From JAGQPD01 sp020426865 (GTDB lineage Bacteria > Planctomycetota > Planctomycetia > Pirellulales > Pirellulaceae): a stretch of 64,000 bases of DNA. The notes under the pieces were generated by a model that had not been told where the DNA came from, searched no databases, and saw nothing but the letters and a program-made list of their open reading frames with translations. The stretch lies in contig JAWKTN010000004.1 of assembly GCA_041399065.1 (NCBI GenBank), positions 806,001 to 870,000 on the forward strand, given 5' to 3'. The position numbers were made by a program, and so were the translations under genes. Positions 34,938-44,504 of the stretch are shown piece by piece. Within the stretch, counting starts at the first letter, position 1, and every line of letters begins with the position of its first letter.

Positions 34938-37124
34938 ATGTTGACCGTAAAACTGCCCGACGGTTCGGAAAAGAAATTTGAGCAACCCACTACCGCTGGC
35001 GAAATCGCGGCGGCCATTGGTCCGGGGCTGGCCAAGGCGGCCCTGGCGGCGGAAGTCGACGGTCGGCTTTGGCACTTGGATCATGCCCTCCCCTATCCTG
35101 GCACGATCCACCTGCGGCTGCTTACCAAGAAGGATCCCGAATCGCTTTCGGTAATGCGGCACAGCTGTGCCCACATCATGGCCCGCGCCGTGATGCGTCT
35201 TTACGACGGCGTGCAATTGGCCTTCGGCCCCACAACCGACACCGGGTTTTATTACGATTTCGAGTTGCCAAGGTCGATCACGGAAGAAGATTTTCCCGCC
35301 ATTGAAAAAGAGATGCAGAAGATCATTGACCGAGACGAACCGTTTGAACGGGTCGAACAACCCCGCGAAAACGCCTTGCAGGTTTGCCGAGATTTGCATC
35401 AAGGTTTTAAGGTCGAGCATATCGAGACCGGGCTCGCCGATCACGAGACGCTGTCTTTTTACCAGCAGGGCGAGTTTATCGATTTATGTCGAGGACCACA
35501 TATCCCGCGTCCCAAGGTGATTGGTGCATTTAAGCTGCTATCGATCGCCGGCGCGTATTGGAAAGGGGATGCCTCGAACAAGCAACTCCAGCGACTGTAC
35601 GGAACGGCATTCTTTGACAAGAAGGAGCTGGAAGAACATTTGCAGCGTGTCGAAGAGGCCAAACGGCGCGATCACCGCGTGCTGGGTAAGCAGTTGGAAC
35701 TGTTCACCATCAGCCCGCTGGTAGGTTCGGGCCTGATCCTGTGGTTGCCCAAAGGGGCAAAGGTGCGTGAGCTACTCGAAGGATTCGTGAAAGAAGAACT
35801 CGCAAAGCGCCAGTATCAAGCCGTGCATACACCGAATATTGGCCGGGTGGAAATGTACGAAATGAGCGGTCATTTCCCCTATTATCGCGACGCTCAGTTC
35901 CCGCCGATCTTTGAGCACAGTGCCGGCCAAGCGATCGATTATCTCCTGCGCCGGCTCGATCCTCGCGAACGCCGTGCCGATTCCACGCCACTGACCGCGA
36001 TCGAAGAAAGCAAGCTGATCGAGGCGGCACGTGTCGCCGGCTTCGATGGACAATACGACCCGAATGCAACCGTGGAAGCGCGAGTTGCGGCGTTGCAAAA
36101 ATGGAGCCGTCAGTTCGAGCGGTATCTCGTCAAACCGATGAACTGTCCACACCACATCATGATCTATCAGTCCAAACCCCGAAGCTATCGGGATTTGCCG
36201 GTGCGGTTAAGTGAGTTCGGTACCGTCTACCGCTACGAAAAATCGGGGGAGCTGAACGGGATGACGCGGGTCCGCGGGTTTACTCAGGACGATGCCCACA
36301 TCTTCTGCACCGAAGAGCAAGTTGCCGAGGAGTTCAAAGGATGTATTGAGATGACGCAGTTGATTCTCAAGTCATTGGGTTTGAACGATTATCGCGTGCG
36401 ACTCGGATTTCGTGATCCGGACAGCACCAAGTATGTTGGCGGCGTCGAGCGTTGGAACAAAGCAGAGGCAGCATTACAGAAGGTCTGCGACGATCTGGGG
36501 ATCAAAGCAACTCCCGAACTCGGTGAGGCAGCGTTTTATGGGCCCAAAGCAGACTTTGTTGTGCACGATTGCATTGGCCGTGAATGGCAGTTGGGGACCG
36601 TCCAGCTGGATTACAATCTGCCGGAGCGGTTCCAATTGGAGTATATCGGCGCAGACAATTCCAAGCACCGACCGGTGATGATCCATCGCGCGCCCCTAGG
36701 TTCAATGGAACGGTTCATCGGCGTGTTGATTGAACATTTTGGCGGGGCGTTCCCGCTGTGGCTGGCGCCGGAGCAAATCCGTGTGCTGACGGTAAGCGAA
36801 AAATCCGAAGAATACGGAAGTGTAGTTTTATCGCGGCTGTTGGCAGCAGGATTCCGCGCCGAAGGGGATTTTCGGGCAGAAAAGCTGGGGGCGAAAATCC
36901 GCGACGGCCAACTGCAGATGATACCTTATATGGCGGTTGTTGGGCCTCGCGATGCCGAACAGGGAACGGTCTCGCTACGCGATCGGATTGACGGGGATGT
37001 AGGGGCTCTCACGATCGACGAGGCGATCGGCCGGCTGACCGGTGAGGTCCAGCAGCGGCTGGTGCGTAAGACGTATAGCGGTACTGCCGGTTTGGGCGAC
37101 GGTGGTGCGACCGAGGACTACTAA
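34938..37124 (+). CDS. thrS: Threonyl-tRNA synthetase
   Basis: 728 residues; typical bacterial ThrS is ~640. Order: TGS domain (1-65, MLTVKLPDGSEKKFEQPTTA), then editing domain with RHSCAHIMARAV (HxxxH) and FIDLCRGPH. The class II core has KPMNCPHHIMIY and AHIFCTEEQ, motif 3 HRAPLGSMERFIGVLIEHFG, and a C-terminal anticodon-binding domain (EQIRVLTVSEKSEEYG). Zinc ligands Cys-His-His are present. Attaches threonine to tRNA-Thr and clears misacylated Ser-tRNA. Unusual: between DAQF and VKPMNCP there are 76 residues (321-396) against ~14 in E. coli ThrS. thrS followed by infC is a common conserved order. Confidence 0.95.
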   Translation: MLTVKLPDGSEKKFEQPTTAGEIAAAIGPGLAKAALAAEVDGRLWHLDHALPYPGTIHLRLLTKKDPESLSVMRHSCAHIMARAVMRLYDGVQLAFGPTTDTGFYYDFELPRSITEEDFPAIEKEMQKIIDRDEPFERVEQPRENALQVCRDLHQGFKVEHIETGLADHETLSFYQQGEFIDLCRGPHIPRPKVIGAFKLLSIAGAYWKGDASNKQLQRLYGTAFFDKKELEEHLQRVEEAKRRDHRVLGKQLELFTISPLVGSGLILWLPKGAKVRELLEGFVKEELAKRQYQAVHTPNIGRVEMYEMSGHFPYYRDAQFPPIFEHSAGQAIDYLLRRLDPRERRADSTPLTAIEESKLIEAARVAGFDGQYDPNATVEARVAALQKWSRQFERYLVKPMNCPHHIMIYQSKPRSYRDLPVRLSEFGTVYRYEKSGELNGMTRVRGFTQDDAHIFCTEEQVAEEFKGCIEMTQLILKSLGLNDYRVRLGFRDPDSTKYVGGVERWNKAEAALQKVCDDLGIKATPELGEAAFYGPKADFVVHDCIGREWQLGTVQLDYNLPERFQLEYIGADNSKHRPVMIHRAPLGSMERFIGVLIEHFGGAFPLWLAPEQIRVLTVSEKSEEYGSVVLSRLLAAGFRAEGDFRAEKLGAKIRDGQLQMIPYMAVVGPRDAEQGTVSLRDRIDGDVGALTIDEAIGRLTGEVQQRLVRKTYSGTAGLGDGGATEDY

Positions 37125-37280
37125 GTACAATTTGGCCCAGCAACCAAATTCCTCGGATTGACATTTGACAACGGTTAAAGAGAATTTGATACTTGAGCGG
37201 GACATTCCTGCGACCCACCTCGGCTCAAGAAAGTATTGATTACCGGGTTGCAACTGTAATTACACGAAAGGGCTCAAGCT

Positions 37281-37784
37281 ATCGATCCGACGCACGTAAG
37301 GATCAATGACCAGATCCGTATTTCTCCAGTACGCGTGATTTCCGCGGATGGCGAACAGTTGGGAATTATCCCAACCGACGAAGCCATTTCTATTGCCCGT
37401 GACAATGGACTGGATCTCGTTGAGGTGGCCCCCAAGGAAAAGCCGCCCGTCTGCCGAATCATGGATTACGGCAAGTACAAGTACCAGCAGAACAAAAAGC
37501 ACTCCAAGGGGCATACGCACCAGGTTAAAACCAAGGAGATCCGTCTGCGGCCGAAGACTGGCCAGCACGATATCGATTTCAAGGTGAAGCGTGCCAGGCA
37601 GTTCCTGGAACACAAGGACAAGGTGCAGATTTCCGTTCTGTTCCGAGGCCGCGAATTGGCCCACGTGGAAGAGGGGCGCCGTGTGATGGAGTCGGTGATC
37701 GAAGATCTGTTATCCGTTGGCAAAGTCGAATCGCCACCGCTGCAACAGGGTCGCCGGATCATCTGTACGATTGGCCCCAAGTAG
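37281..37784 (+). CDS. infC: Translation initiation factor IF-3 with a rare ATC start
   Basis: The protein must include THVRINDQIRISPVRVISAD, the conserved IF-3 N-terminus, but no ATG, GTG or TTG lies between the in-frame stop at 37257-37259 and the GTG at 37335, which is inside the domain. ATC at 37281 has AAAGGG seven bases upstream, so it is the best start and gives 167 residues. The linker and C-terminal domain follow (YGKYKYQQNKKHSKGH, KTGQHDIDFKVKRARQFLEH, RGRELAHVEEGRRVM). IF-3 checks initiation codons; in E. coli infC starts at AUU and IF-3 represses its own translation through it. The same control is likely here. rpmI and rplT, often next, are absent. Confidence 0.85.
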   Translation: MDPTHVRINDQIRISPVRVISADGEQLGIIPTDEAISIARDNGLDLVEVAPKEKPPVCRIMDYGKYKYQQNKKHSKGHTHQVKTKEIRLRPKTGQHDIDFKVKRARQFLEHKDKVQISVLFRGRELAHVEEGRRVMESVIEDLLSVGKVESPPLQQGRRIICTIGPK

Positions 37785-37876
37785 CCCCCCCGGTAACAAG
37801 ATTCGGCTCGAGCATCCCGCCGATCACGTCCACGTGTACGGCTAATTGCGATCGCCGGACTGCCGTGAGAGTCTGT

Positions 37877-39244
37877 ATGAATCCGACCGCATCGACGACT
37901 CGTATCGCCATGGTCACACCAGGGGCCGGCGGGATGATTTGCGGTAGTTGTTTGAGCGACAACGCGTTGGCCGCCGCTATGCTTCGCCAAGGCGTCGACG
38001 CTCAACTCGTTCCGCTGTATACGCCGATCCGCACGGATCAAGACGACGTAAGTGTCCGGCACGTTTTCCTCGGGGGGATCAACGTCTATCTCCATCAGCT
38101 GTTGCCGTGGCTGCGCTTCGTGCCCGGTTTTCTCGAAAGCTGGCTCGACAATCCAGCGCTATTGCGGTGGGTGACTCGCATGAAAATGGAAACCAACCCC
38201 GCCCACCTCGGTCCCCTGACCGTTTCGATGCTGCAGGGCGAACGTGGCAATCAACGCAAAGAGTTGCGAGCTCTCTGTCGTTGGCTGGGTGAATCCCATC
38301 CGGTCGATGTGGTTTGCTTGAGCAACATGCTGATCAGCGGCTGTGCGCCCGCATTGAAACGTGAGACGGGGGCCAGAATATTCGCTACGCTGCAGGGGGA
38401 CGACATCTTCCTGCCTTATCTTCCAGAAAAGCACCGACGCCGGTCCTTAGAGCTAATTGGCGAGAACGCCGCGGTGTTGGACGGCTTTATCTCTCACAGT
38501 GTTTATTATGCGGATTTCATGGCCGAATACCTTGGCCTTCCTCGTCATCGGATCCACGTTGCACCTCTAGGAATCGACCTCAAGGACTTTGCAGACAAGG
38601 ACTTTGCAGACAAGGACTTTGCAGACGCCTTTCCGACGGTTCGCGACGTCGACTCGCCCAATGCGACTACCACCGAAGACCGTCCTGTAACGATCGGGTA
38701 CCTGGCCCGCCTGGCACCCGAAAAAGGATTGCGACTGCTTGCCGACGCGTTCATCCGACTCCGAAGGCGTCGCCCCGACGCGAATCTTAAACTGCACATT
38801 GCCGGGTGGTGCGGGTCCGATCTGCACGCATATCGCGACTCGGTGTTCCAATCGCTTCGCGACGCAGGCTGCGGAGATGACTTTCAATATCTTGGCGAGC
38901 TGAATCGGCAAGCGAAGGTTGAATTCTTCCGGTCGATCGACCTGTTTTCCGTTCCCACGACCTATCGTGAACCCAAGGGATTGTACGTTCTGGAAGCGAT
39001 GGCAAGTGGCGTGCCGGTCGTGCAGCCGAATCACGGCGCATTTCCTGAAATGTTGCGGCGTTTGCCCGGGGGCGTTCTATTCGATCCCGAAAACGCCGAC
39101 TCACTTGCCGACACGCTGGAAGAACTTGTTACCAATGAAGCGCGCCGCCGCGAACTCGGCGAAAACGGCCGTACCGCCACGTTCCGGGACGGTAATATCG
39201 AGATCATGGCGCAACGCGTGTTTGACGTGTTCCAAAATGCCTAA
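37877..39244 (+). CDS. Glycosyltransferase family 4 (GT-B fold)
   Basis: 455 residues from ATG 37877. The N-terminal Rossmann half begins IAMVTPGAGGMICGSCLSDN. The C-terminal half has TIGYLARLAPEKGLRLLADA, FQYLGELNRQAKVEFFRSID, and the donor-binding VPTTYREPKGLYVLEAMASG with the conserved E-x7-E. It transfers a sugar from an activated donor to an unknown acceptor; cytoplasmic or membrane-edge. Between the halves sits a short internal repeat, KDFAD three times, encoded by a 15-base unit repeated about three times at 38582-38626. It is a likely slippage tract without functional meaning. Its start is 92 bases after infC. Confidence 0.85.
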   Translation: MNPTASTTRIAMVTPGAGGMICGSCLSDNALAAAMLRQGVDAQLVPLYTPIRTDQDDVSVRHVFLGGINVYLHQLLPWLRFVPGFLESWLDNPALLRWVTRMKMETNPAHLGPLTVSMLQGERGNQRKELRALCRWLGESHPVDVVCLSNMLISGCAPALKRETGARIFATLQGDDIFLPYLPEKHRRRSLELIGENAAVLDGFISHSVYYADFMAEYLGLPRHRIHVAPLGIDLKDFADKDFADKDFADAFPTVRDVDSPNATTTEDRPVTIGYLARLAPEKGLRLLADAFIRLRRRRPDANLKLHIAGWCGSDLHAYRDSVFQSLRDAGCGDDFQYLGELNRQAKVEFFRSIDLFSVPTTYREPKGLYVLEAMASGVPVVQPNHGAFPEMLRRLPGGVLFDPENADSLADTLEELVTNEARRRELGENGRTATFRDGNIEIMAQRVFDVFQNA

Positions 39245-39245
39245 T

Positions 39246-41315
39246 TCAATGCACGCGCTGCCCGGGTACGGCACCTTCGTCCACTCCCAACAGGAACACC
39301 TCCTTGCCCCCGCTGCCTGAGGCCACAATCATGCCTTCGCTGGTGCCGAATTTCATTTTGCGAGGTGCCAGGTTGGCGACAACGATAACCAACCTCCCGA
39401 CCAACTGCTCGGGCTTGTAGGCCTCCTTGATGCCCGCAAACACCGTCCGTTGGTGCTCGCCCCCTAGCCCCAGAGTAATCTTCAAGAGCTTCTTTGCCTC
39501 CGGCACGTCTTCGGCATTTAAAACCCGCGCGACGCGAAAGTCCACTTTGGCGAATTCGTCGATCGTAATTTCATCTGCAAGCGGTTCGGCTTGAAGTGCC
39601 GCATCAGTGTCGTCATGCGTCGATTTCGCACCTTCACTCGTGACGCCCGTCTCTTCTACCTTGCTATCTTCTATCATCGCTTCGATATCCTTTGTTTCAA
39701 CGCGTTTGAGCATATGTTGGAATGTTGCTACTGGTGTGCCCAACAACGGATTTTGTGCCTGATCCCATCCTGAAATTGGGTCACCAAGCAATTCTCCAGT
39801 TTGAGTTGCCAGTCGTGGCAAAACCGGTGCCAGGTAGATAACGATCTGCCGGAACAGATTGAGCGATACCGTACAGATATCCTGCAAGCGTTCCTGTTGA
39901 TCGGTCTGATTCTTCAGTTTCCAAGGCGCATGGGCATCGAAGTATCCGTTCGCCCGGTCTGCCAATTCCATGATCAGCCTGGTGGCTCTCGCATAATCGC
40001 AGGCTTCATACGCCTGTGCAATTTCTCCGCCCGCCTGAGCCCCCTGGCTGAACAGGCCACCGTCGTCCGGATATTTTTCCGCCAACCCCGTCGATTCGGC
40101 AAGCTTCGCGGTGCGACTGGCCAAATTCACTACTTTGCCAACAATGTCCGAATTGACCTTTTGAGCAAACTCATCTAGCGACAGGTCGATGTCGTCCAAC
40201 CTGGGACCTAGTTTCGATGCGTAGTAGTATCGCAAGTACGATGGATCGAGGTGCTTCAGATACGTTTCTGCCATCACAAACGTACCCTTACTCTTGGACA
40301 TCTTCTCACCCGCCACCGTCAAAAATCCGTGGATGTGGACCTTGGTCGGCAACTGAAATCCCGCCACCTTCAACATCCCCGGCCAGAAGAGCGTATGGAA
40401 ATACGTGATATCCTTGCCGATAAAATGGTGGATCTCCGTCGCAGGACTACGCCACCAATCGTTAAACCTCTCGCCCTGGGCGTCACACCACTGCTGGGTC
40501 GAGGCCATGTAACCTATCGGTGCGTCAAACCAAACGTACCAATAGTGCCCGGGACTGTCTGGAATCTCGAAGCCAAAATAGGGAGCCGGACGTGATATGT
40601 CCCAATCCCGCAGCGACTTACGCCCCTCCGGCGAATTCGGATCGCCCAAAAAATGACCCTTCAAATAGTTTTTCACCTCCGGCTGAAGATGGTCCTCCTC
40701 CTGCGACCATCCCTCCAGAAACTCATGCAGCTGCTCGAGCTCTATAAATAGATGAGGAGCGGTGCGCACCTGGGGTGTCGTTCCCGATAGAGTACTTGTC
40801 GGATCGATCAAGTCCGCCGGAGTATACGTGTGTCCGCAGGCGCTGCAGTTGTCGCCCGGTTGGTCCCTTGCCTGGCACTTGGGGCATGTTCCTCGAACAA
40901 ATCGGTCCGCCAGAAAAGTCCCCTTGACCGTATCGTACAATTGCTCCACGTCCTGTTGCTTTACCAGTCCTGCTTCACGCAACGATTTCCAGATTTCACC
41001 GCATAACCGCCGATTCTCCTGACTGTTGGTACTGCCGTAGTTGTCAAATTGCACATCAAACCCCGCAAAATCGCGGATGTGCTCCTGCTGCACCTGATGA
41101 ATCAACGCCTCTTCGCTCCGCCCCTCCCGCTGAGCACGGATCATGATCGCGGTGCCATGCGTGTCGTCAGCACAAATATAGATGGCTTGGTGCCCCCTCA
41201 GTTTTTGGAATCGTACCCAAATGTCCGTCTGGATATACTCCACCAAATGCCCCAAATGGATCGGACCGTTGGCGTAGGGGAGAGCTGCCGTAACCAAGAT
41301 ACGCCTAGATTTCAT
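39246..41315 (-). CDS. metG: Methionyl-tRNA synthetase
   Basis: 689 residues. Class I signature HIGH appears as GPIHLGHLVEYIQ, the zinc knuckle as TCPKCQARDQPGDNCSACGH, and the KMSKS loop as GEKMSKSKGTFV. The anticodon-binding helical domain follows (WKLKNQTDQQERLQDI). A C-terminal tRNA-binding domain is fused (DEFAKVDFRVARVLNAEDVP to LLGVDEGAVPGQRVH), as in the longer dimeric MetG type. Attaches methionine to elongator and initiator tRNA. Nothing appears broken. It is convergent with the GT4 gene; the stops lie next to each other. Confidence 0.95.
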   Translation of the reverse strand: MKSRRILVTAALPYANGPIHLGHLVEYIQTDIWVRFQKLRGHQAIYICADDTHGTAIMIRAQREGRSEEALIHQVQQEHIRDFAGFDVQFDNYGSTNSQENRRLCGEIWKSLREAGLVKQQDVEQLYDTVKGTFLADRFVRGTCPKCQARDQPGDNCSACGHTYTPADLIDPTSTLSGTTPQVRTAPHLFIELEQLHEFLEGWSQEEDHLQPEVKNYLKGHFLGDPNSPEGRKSLRDWDISRPAPYFGFEIPDSPGHYWYVWFDAPIGYMASTQQWCDAQGERFNDWWRSPATEIHHFIGKDITYFHTLFWPGMLKVAGFQLPTKVHIHGFLTVAGEKMSKSKGTFVMAETYLKHLDPSYLRYYYASKLGPRLDDIDLSLDEFAQKVNSDIVGKVVNLASRTAKLAESTGLAEKYPDDGGLFSQGAQAGGEIAQAYEACDYARATRLIMELADRANGYFDAHAPWKLKNQTDQQERLQDICTVSLNLFRQIVIYLAPVLPRLATQTGELLGDPISGWDQAQNPLLGTPVATFQHMLKRVETKDIEAMIEDSKVEETGVTSEGAKSTHDDTDAALQAEPLADEITIDEFAKVDFRVARVLNAEDVPEAKKLLKITLGLGGEHQRTVFAGIKEAYKPEQLVGRLVIVVANLAPRKMKFGTSEGMIVASGSGGKEVFLLGVDEGAVPGQRVH

Positions 41316-41638
41316 CTGTCTTCCTATGCGGTCGTGTTGTCGGTGGCCTCGTTCTATTTCAGACCGTCCCCCAGGGCACCCCGGTTCGCTCGAATATCCC
41401 AGACTTTTACCAATTCGGCTAGGTCAGCGCATTCCGCGAGCCAACCTGCCTACTCCACCTGTTTGCCCCAGATTGCGCCGTCCAGTAGGGCGTCTGGGAG
41501 ATCTGGGGGAACGGCGATTCTGGGTCGACTCTTGGAATTCTGCGGCTGCAACGTTAGGATCTACGGGACGGGTCCGAGTTTCTGCCAACGCTTCCCCTTG
41601 CAACGACGTGCCGTTCTGACCGTTTTCTGCGGGTTTTT
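41316..41638. other. Divergent intergenic region metG / MMPL transporter
   Basis: About 320 bases between the two divergent starts. It must contain both promoters, but I cannot assign boxes. No gene seen. Confidence 0.4.
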
Positions 41639-44446
41639 ATGTTTGAACGACTAAGCCATTGGGTGACGAGCAAGTGGATATGGGTCATTGCGGCATGGCT
41701 TGTCGTTCTGGCGGTTGTTCGTTTTTGTTCACCGGCGTGGGATTCGATCGCGCAGGATGGTGACTTGGCATATTTGCCGGCGGACAAACCAAGCATCTTG
41801 GGCGAGGCGTTGTTAGAGGAGGCGTTTCCGAACAAGCGAGCACGGAGCCAAATCGGCTTGGTCGTCGCGCGACGCCATGGGCGATTGACGGAGGAGGATC
41901 TCGAAATCGCCGATCGATTAGCCCAACCGTTTCACAACTACGCCGGCGCGTGTTGTTTGCAGCGGGCGGAAACGCTGTGGGATGAGTATGCGAACTTGAT
42001 GGAGTCGGCGGACACGGTTGAGGCCGAGCGTAGGAAGAGCGAGTTTGTTGAGGAACTCAATACGGCGCTGGCTTCCTTCGACGAGGCGATTCAGTTGGAC
42101 GATCAGTATGCGGACGCATATTACAATCGAGCGCTTTGCAAATCCCGATTGAAGACAGTCAGCGAAGAGGCCGACAGATTAGCGGCAGAGGCGGCACGGG
42201 ATCATGCGGACGCAATATCGTTAGATCCGAGTTTGGCGGATTGGGGGAATCGTGTCACACCATCGGACGCCACGGCCATCCCTCTGCTGGGCGTTTGGAC
42301 TCGGCACACGGAGGTTGTCGGTGATTTGCTGACGAGCCACGACCGCCAGGCTCAGCTGATCGTATTGCAGCTTTCAAACGAATTTCTTGCGACCGAGAAT
42401 ATTGAGGTGGTACAGCGGGTGGAAGCGGAAGTTGCCCAAGTACAGAAATCAATCGGGGACTCGGCCGACTCGGGCGAATTAGAGATCGGCATGTCGGGTT
42501 CGGCAGCGGTTGGGGGTGACATTCTGCGAGCTGCCAAGCAGAGCATCAAGAACACAGAAGTTTACACGCTGTTGTTGGTCGTTGTGATCTTGGCGGTGGT
42601 ATATCGTGCGCCCTTGTTGATTGCCATTCCGATGTTCACGATCTTCGTGTCGATGGTGATCGCGATGGGAGTGGTGGCCGCATTGACACAATTGCACACG
42701 TTGCCCGGCATGGACTGGTGGAATTTCAAGGTTTTCACCACCACGAAGATTTTCATCACGGTGATCCTTTATGGTGCGGGGACAGACTTCTGCCTGTTTT
42801 TGGTAGCCCGCTACCGCGAGGAGTTGGAGTCTGGTCGCGATCATGGTCAAGCAGTGCAACATTCGCTGGCGGCGGTCGGGGATGCATTGACTGCCAGTGC
42901 TTTGACGACGGTCATTGGGCTATCGATGATGTTCTTTGCCCAGTTCGGCAAGTTCCGCAATAGTGGTCCGGCGATTGGCATTTGCCTGTTAGTTACGTTG
43001 GCGGCTTGTATGACGTTGGCCCCGGCGTTATTGCAGGGAGTGGGCCGCTGGGTGTTTTGGCCGTGGGGAAACGTCGGTGTGGCGCCGCGTGGAAAGGGTC
43101 GTCCGCGGAATAGCGAAAAAGGATTGTGGCACTTGGGACTGTGGGACAGTCTATCGTGTTGGATCATCACCTACCCGGGACGCATCCTGGCCGTAAGTTT
43201 AATGTTGCTGTTGCCATGTGCCTGGTTCGGTGCCGGGTGGCAGCCGTTACGATTGACGTGGCATACCGACGCCGACGGCAATCACGATCAGGCATGGCAT
43301 TTTCCTCCGCGTTTCTGGTACGACAGCCGCGATGGGCGCGAACGTGTGACATACGACCTTTTGGCGGAGTTGCCTCCTAATCGCCCCAGCCGCGTGGGAA
43401 CGGCGATCCTGAAGCGACACTTTCCAGTCGGCGAAAGTGGTCCGTTGATCATTTTGGCGAAAAAGGACGACGGCCGATTTGACGATCGCGAGAACGGTTA
43501 CAAGGAGATCGAAGCACTAACGGCCAAGTTGTATGAGTTACCCGATGTACTGGCAGTGCGGAGTATCGCCGAGCCGCTAGGGGACCCGCCCAAGACGGGC
43601 ACGTCCATTGTCGGCACGCGTGGACTGCGTAAGCGGTTCTTGCAGACTCACAGCCTGAGCAAATCGATCTTCCTGACGAACGTACCGGCCTTGCAGGGGG
43701 ACGTCGCGAGGTTTGAGGTCATCCTGCGACACGACCCCTTTTCGTTGGAGGCCGTCAAGGCACTCAATCAGATCGACCAGGTCCTCTCAGAAATGGGAGA
43801 TGCCAGCGAGGGCTTTTGGCAAGGGACTCAGTTCGTCTATTCCGGAACGACGGCTGCCATCCGAGATTTGCGCGAGGTGACTCAGGCGGACGACGTACGG
43901 ATAAAACTGCTGGTGTTCTTTGCCGTCTTGGCCGTACTACTCGTGTTGTTACGCCGGCCCGCTGTCTGTTTCTACATGATCTTGTCGGTGCTCTTCAGTT
44001 ACTACGTCACGATGGGGGCAACAGAGTTGTTCTTTGCTTACCAATACGGCGACACGTTCCAAGGCCTCGACTGGAAAGTCCCCCTATTTCTGTTCGTGAT
44101 TCTTGTCGCGATCGGCCAGGACTACAACATCTATCTGGCGACGCGTGTGTTCGAGGAACAACAGCTATTCGGACCGATCGGCGGATTGCGGCGAGCTATC
44201 GTACGAACCGGTGGAATCATCACCAGCTGTGGTGTTATTATGGCTGGCACATTTGTGTCCATGACAAGTGGTGATTTGCGGGCCATCGTCGAACTTGGAT
44301 TCGCACTTTCGTTGGGAGTCATGCTGGACACTTTCGTCGTCCGGACCTTGCTGATGCCTTGCTTTCTGGCCTTGATCTATCGAGAACATCCCGCACGCCT
44401 GCGAGTCATCAAGCTGGACGCAGACTCCGACACCGAGGCCGCGTAG
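41639..44446 (+). CDS. MMPL family RND transporter with a TPR-like segment in the first external loop
   Basis: 935 residues. Helix 1 is near the N-terminus (WIWVIAAWLVVLAVVRF). A large extracytoplasmic loop follows, then a five-helix block (TLLLVVVILAVVYRAPLLIA, GAGTDFCLFLVARYREELE), a second loop and a second block (LLVFFAVLAVLLVLLRRPAV, AIGQDYNIYLATRVFEEQ). GAGTDFCLFLVARYREE and AIGQDYNIYLATR are the paired conserved motifs of MMPL/HAE3 exporters. The family exports lipids or hydrophobic molecules using the proton gradient. Odd: residues ~145-185 of the first loop read as a tetratricopeptide-like repeat (SFDEAIQLDDQYADAYYNRA), which is not normal for MMPL loops. Confidence 0.88.
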   Translation: MFERLSHWVTSKWIWVIAAWLVVLAVVRFCSPAWDSIAQDGDLAYLPADKPSILGEALLEEAFPNKRARSQIGLVVARRHGRLTEEDLEIADRLAQPFHNYAGACCLQRAETLWDEYANLMESADTVEAERRKSEFVEELNTALASFDEAIQLDDQYADAYYNRALCKSRLKTVSEEADRLAAEAARDHADAISLDPSLADWGNRVTPSDATAIPLLGVWTRHTEVVGDLLTSHDRQAQLIVLQLSNEFLATENIEVVQRVEAEVAQVQKSIGDSADSGELEIGMSGSAAVGGDILRAAKQSIKNTEVYTLLLVVVILAVVYRAPLLIAIPMFTIFVSMVIAMGVVAALTQLHTLPGMDWWNFKVFTTTKIFITVILYGAGTDFCLFLVARYREELESGRDHGQAVQHSLAAVGDALTASALTTVIGLSMMFFAQFGKFRNSGPAIGICLLVTLAACMTLAPALLQGVGRWVFWPWGNVGVAPRGKGRPRNSEKGLWHLGLWDSLSCWIITYPGRILAVSLMLLLPCAWFGAGWQPLRLTWHTDADGNHDQAWHFPPRFWYDSRDGRERVTYDLLAELPPNRPSRVGTAILKRHFPVGESGPLIILAKKDDGRFDDRENGYKEIEALTAKLYELPDVLAVRSIAEPLGDPPKTGTSIVGTRGLRKRFLQTHSLSKSIFLTNVPALQGDVARFEVILRHDPFSLEAVKALNQIDQVLSEMGDASEGFWQGTQFVYSGTTAAIRDLREVTQADDVRIKLLVFFAVLAVLLVLLRRPAVCFYMILSVLFSYYVTMGATELFFAYQYGDTFQGLDWKVPLFLFVILVAIGQDYNIYLATRVFEEQQLFGPIGGLRRAIVRTGGIITSCGVIMAGTFVSMTSGDLRAIVELGFALSLGVMLDTFVVRTLLMPCFLALIYREHPARLRVIKLDADSDTEAA

Positions 44447-44504
44447 TTACGACCGCATAACTCTCAGTCAGCCAGAAAAATCATATCGCTGCGACGCAAT
44501 TCGA

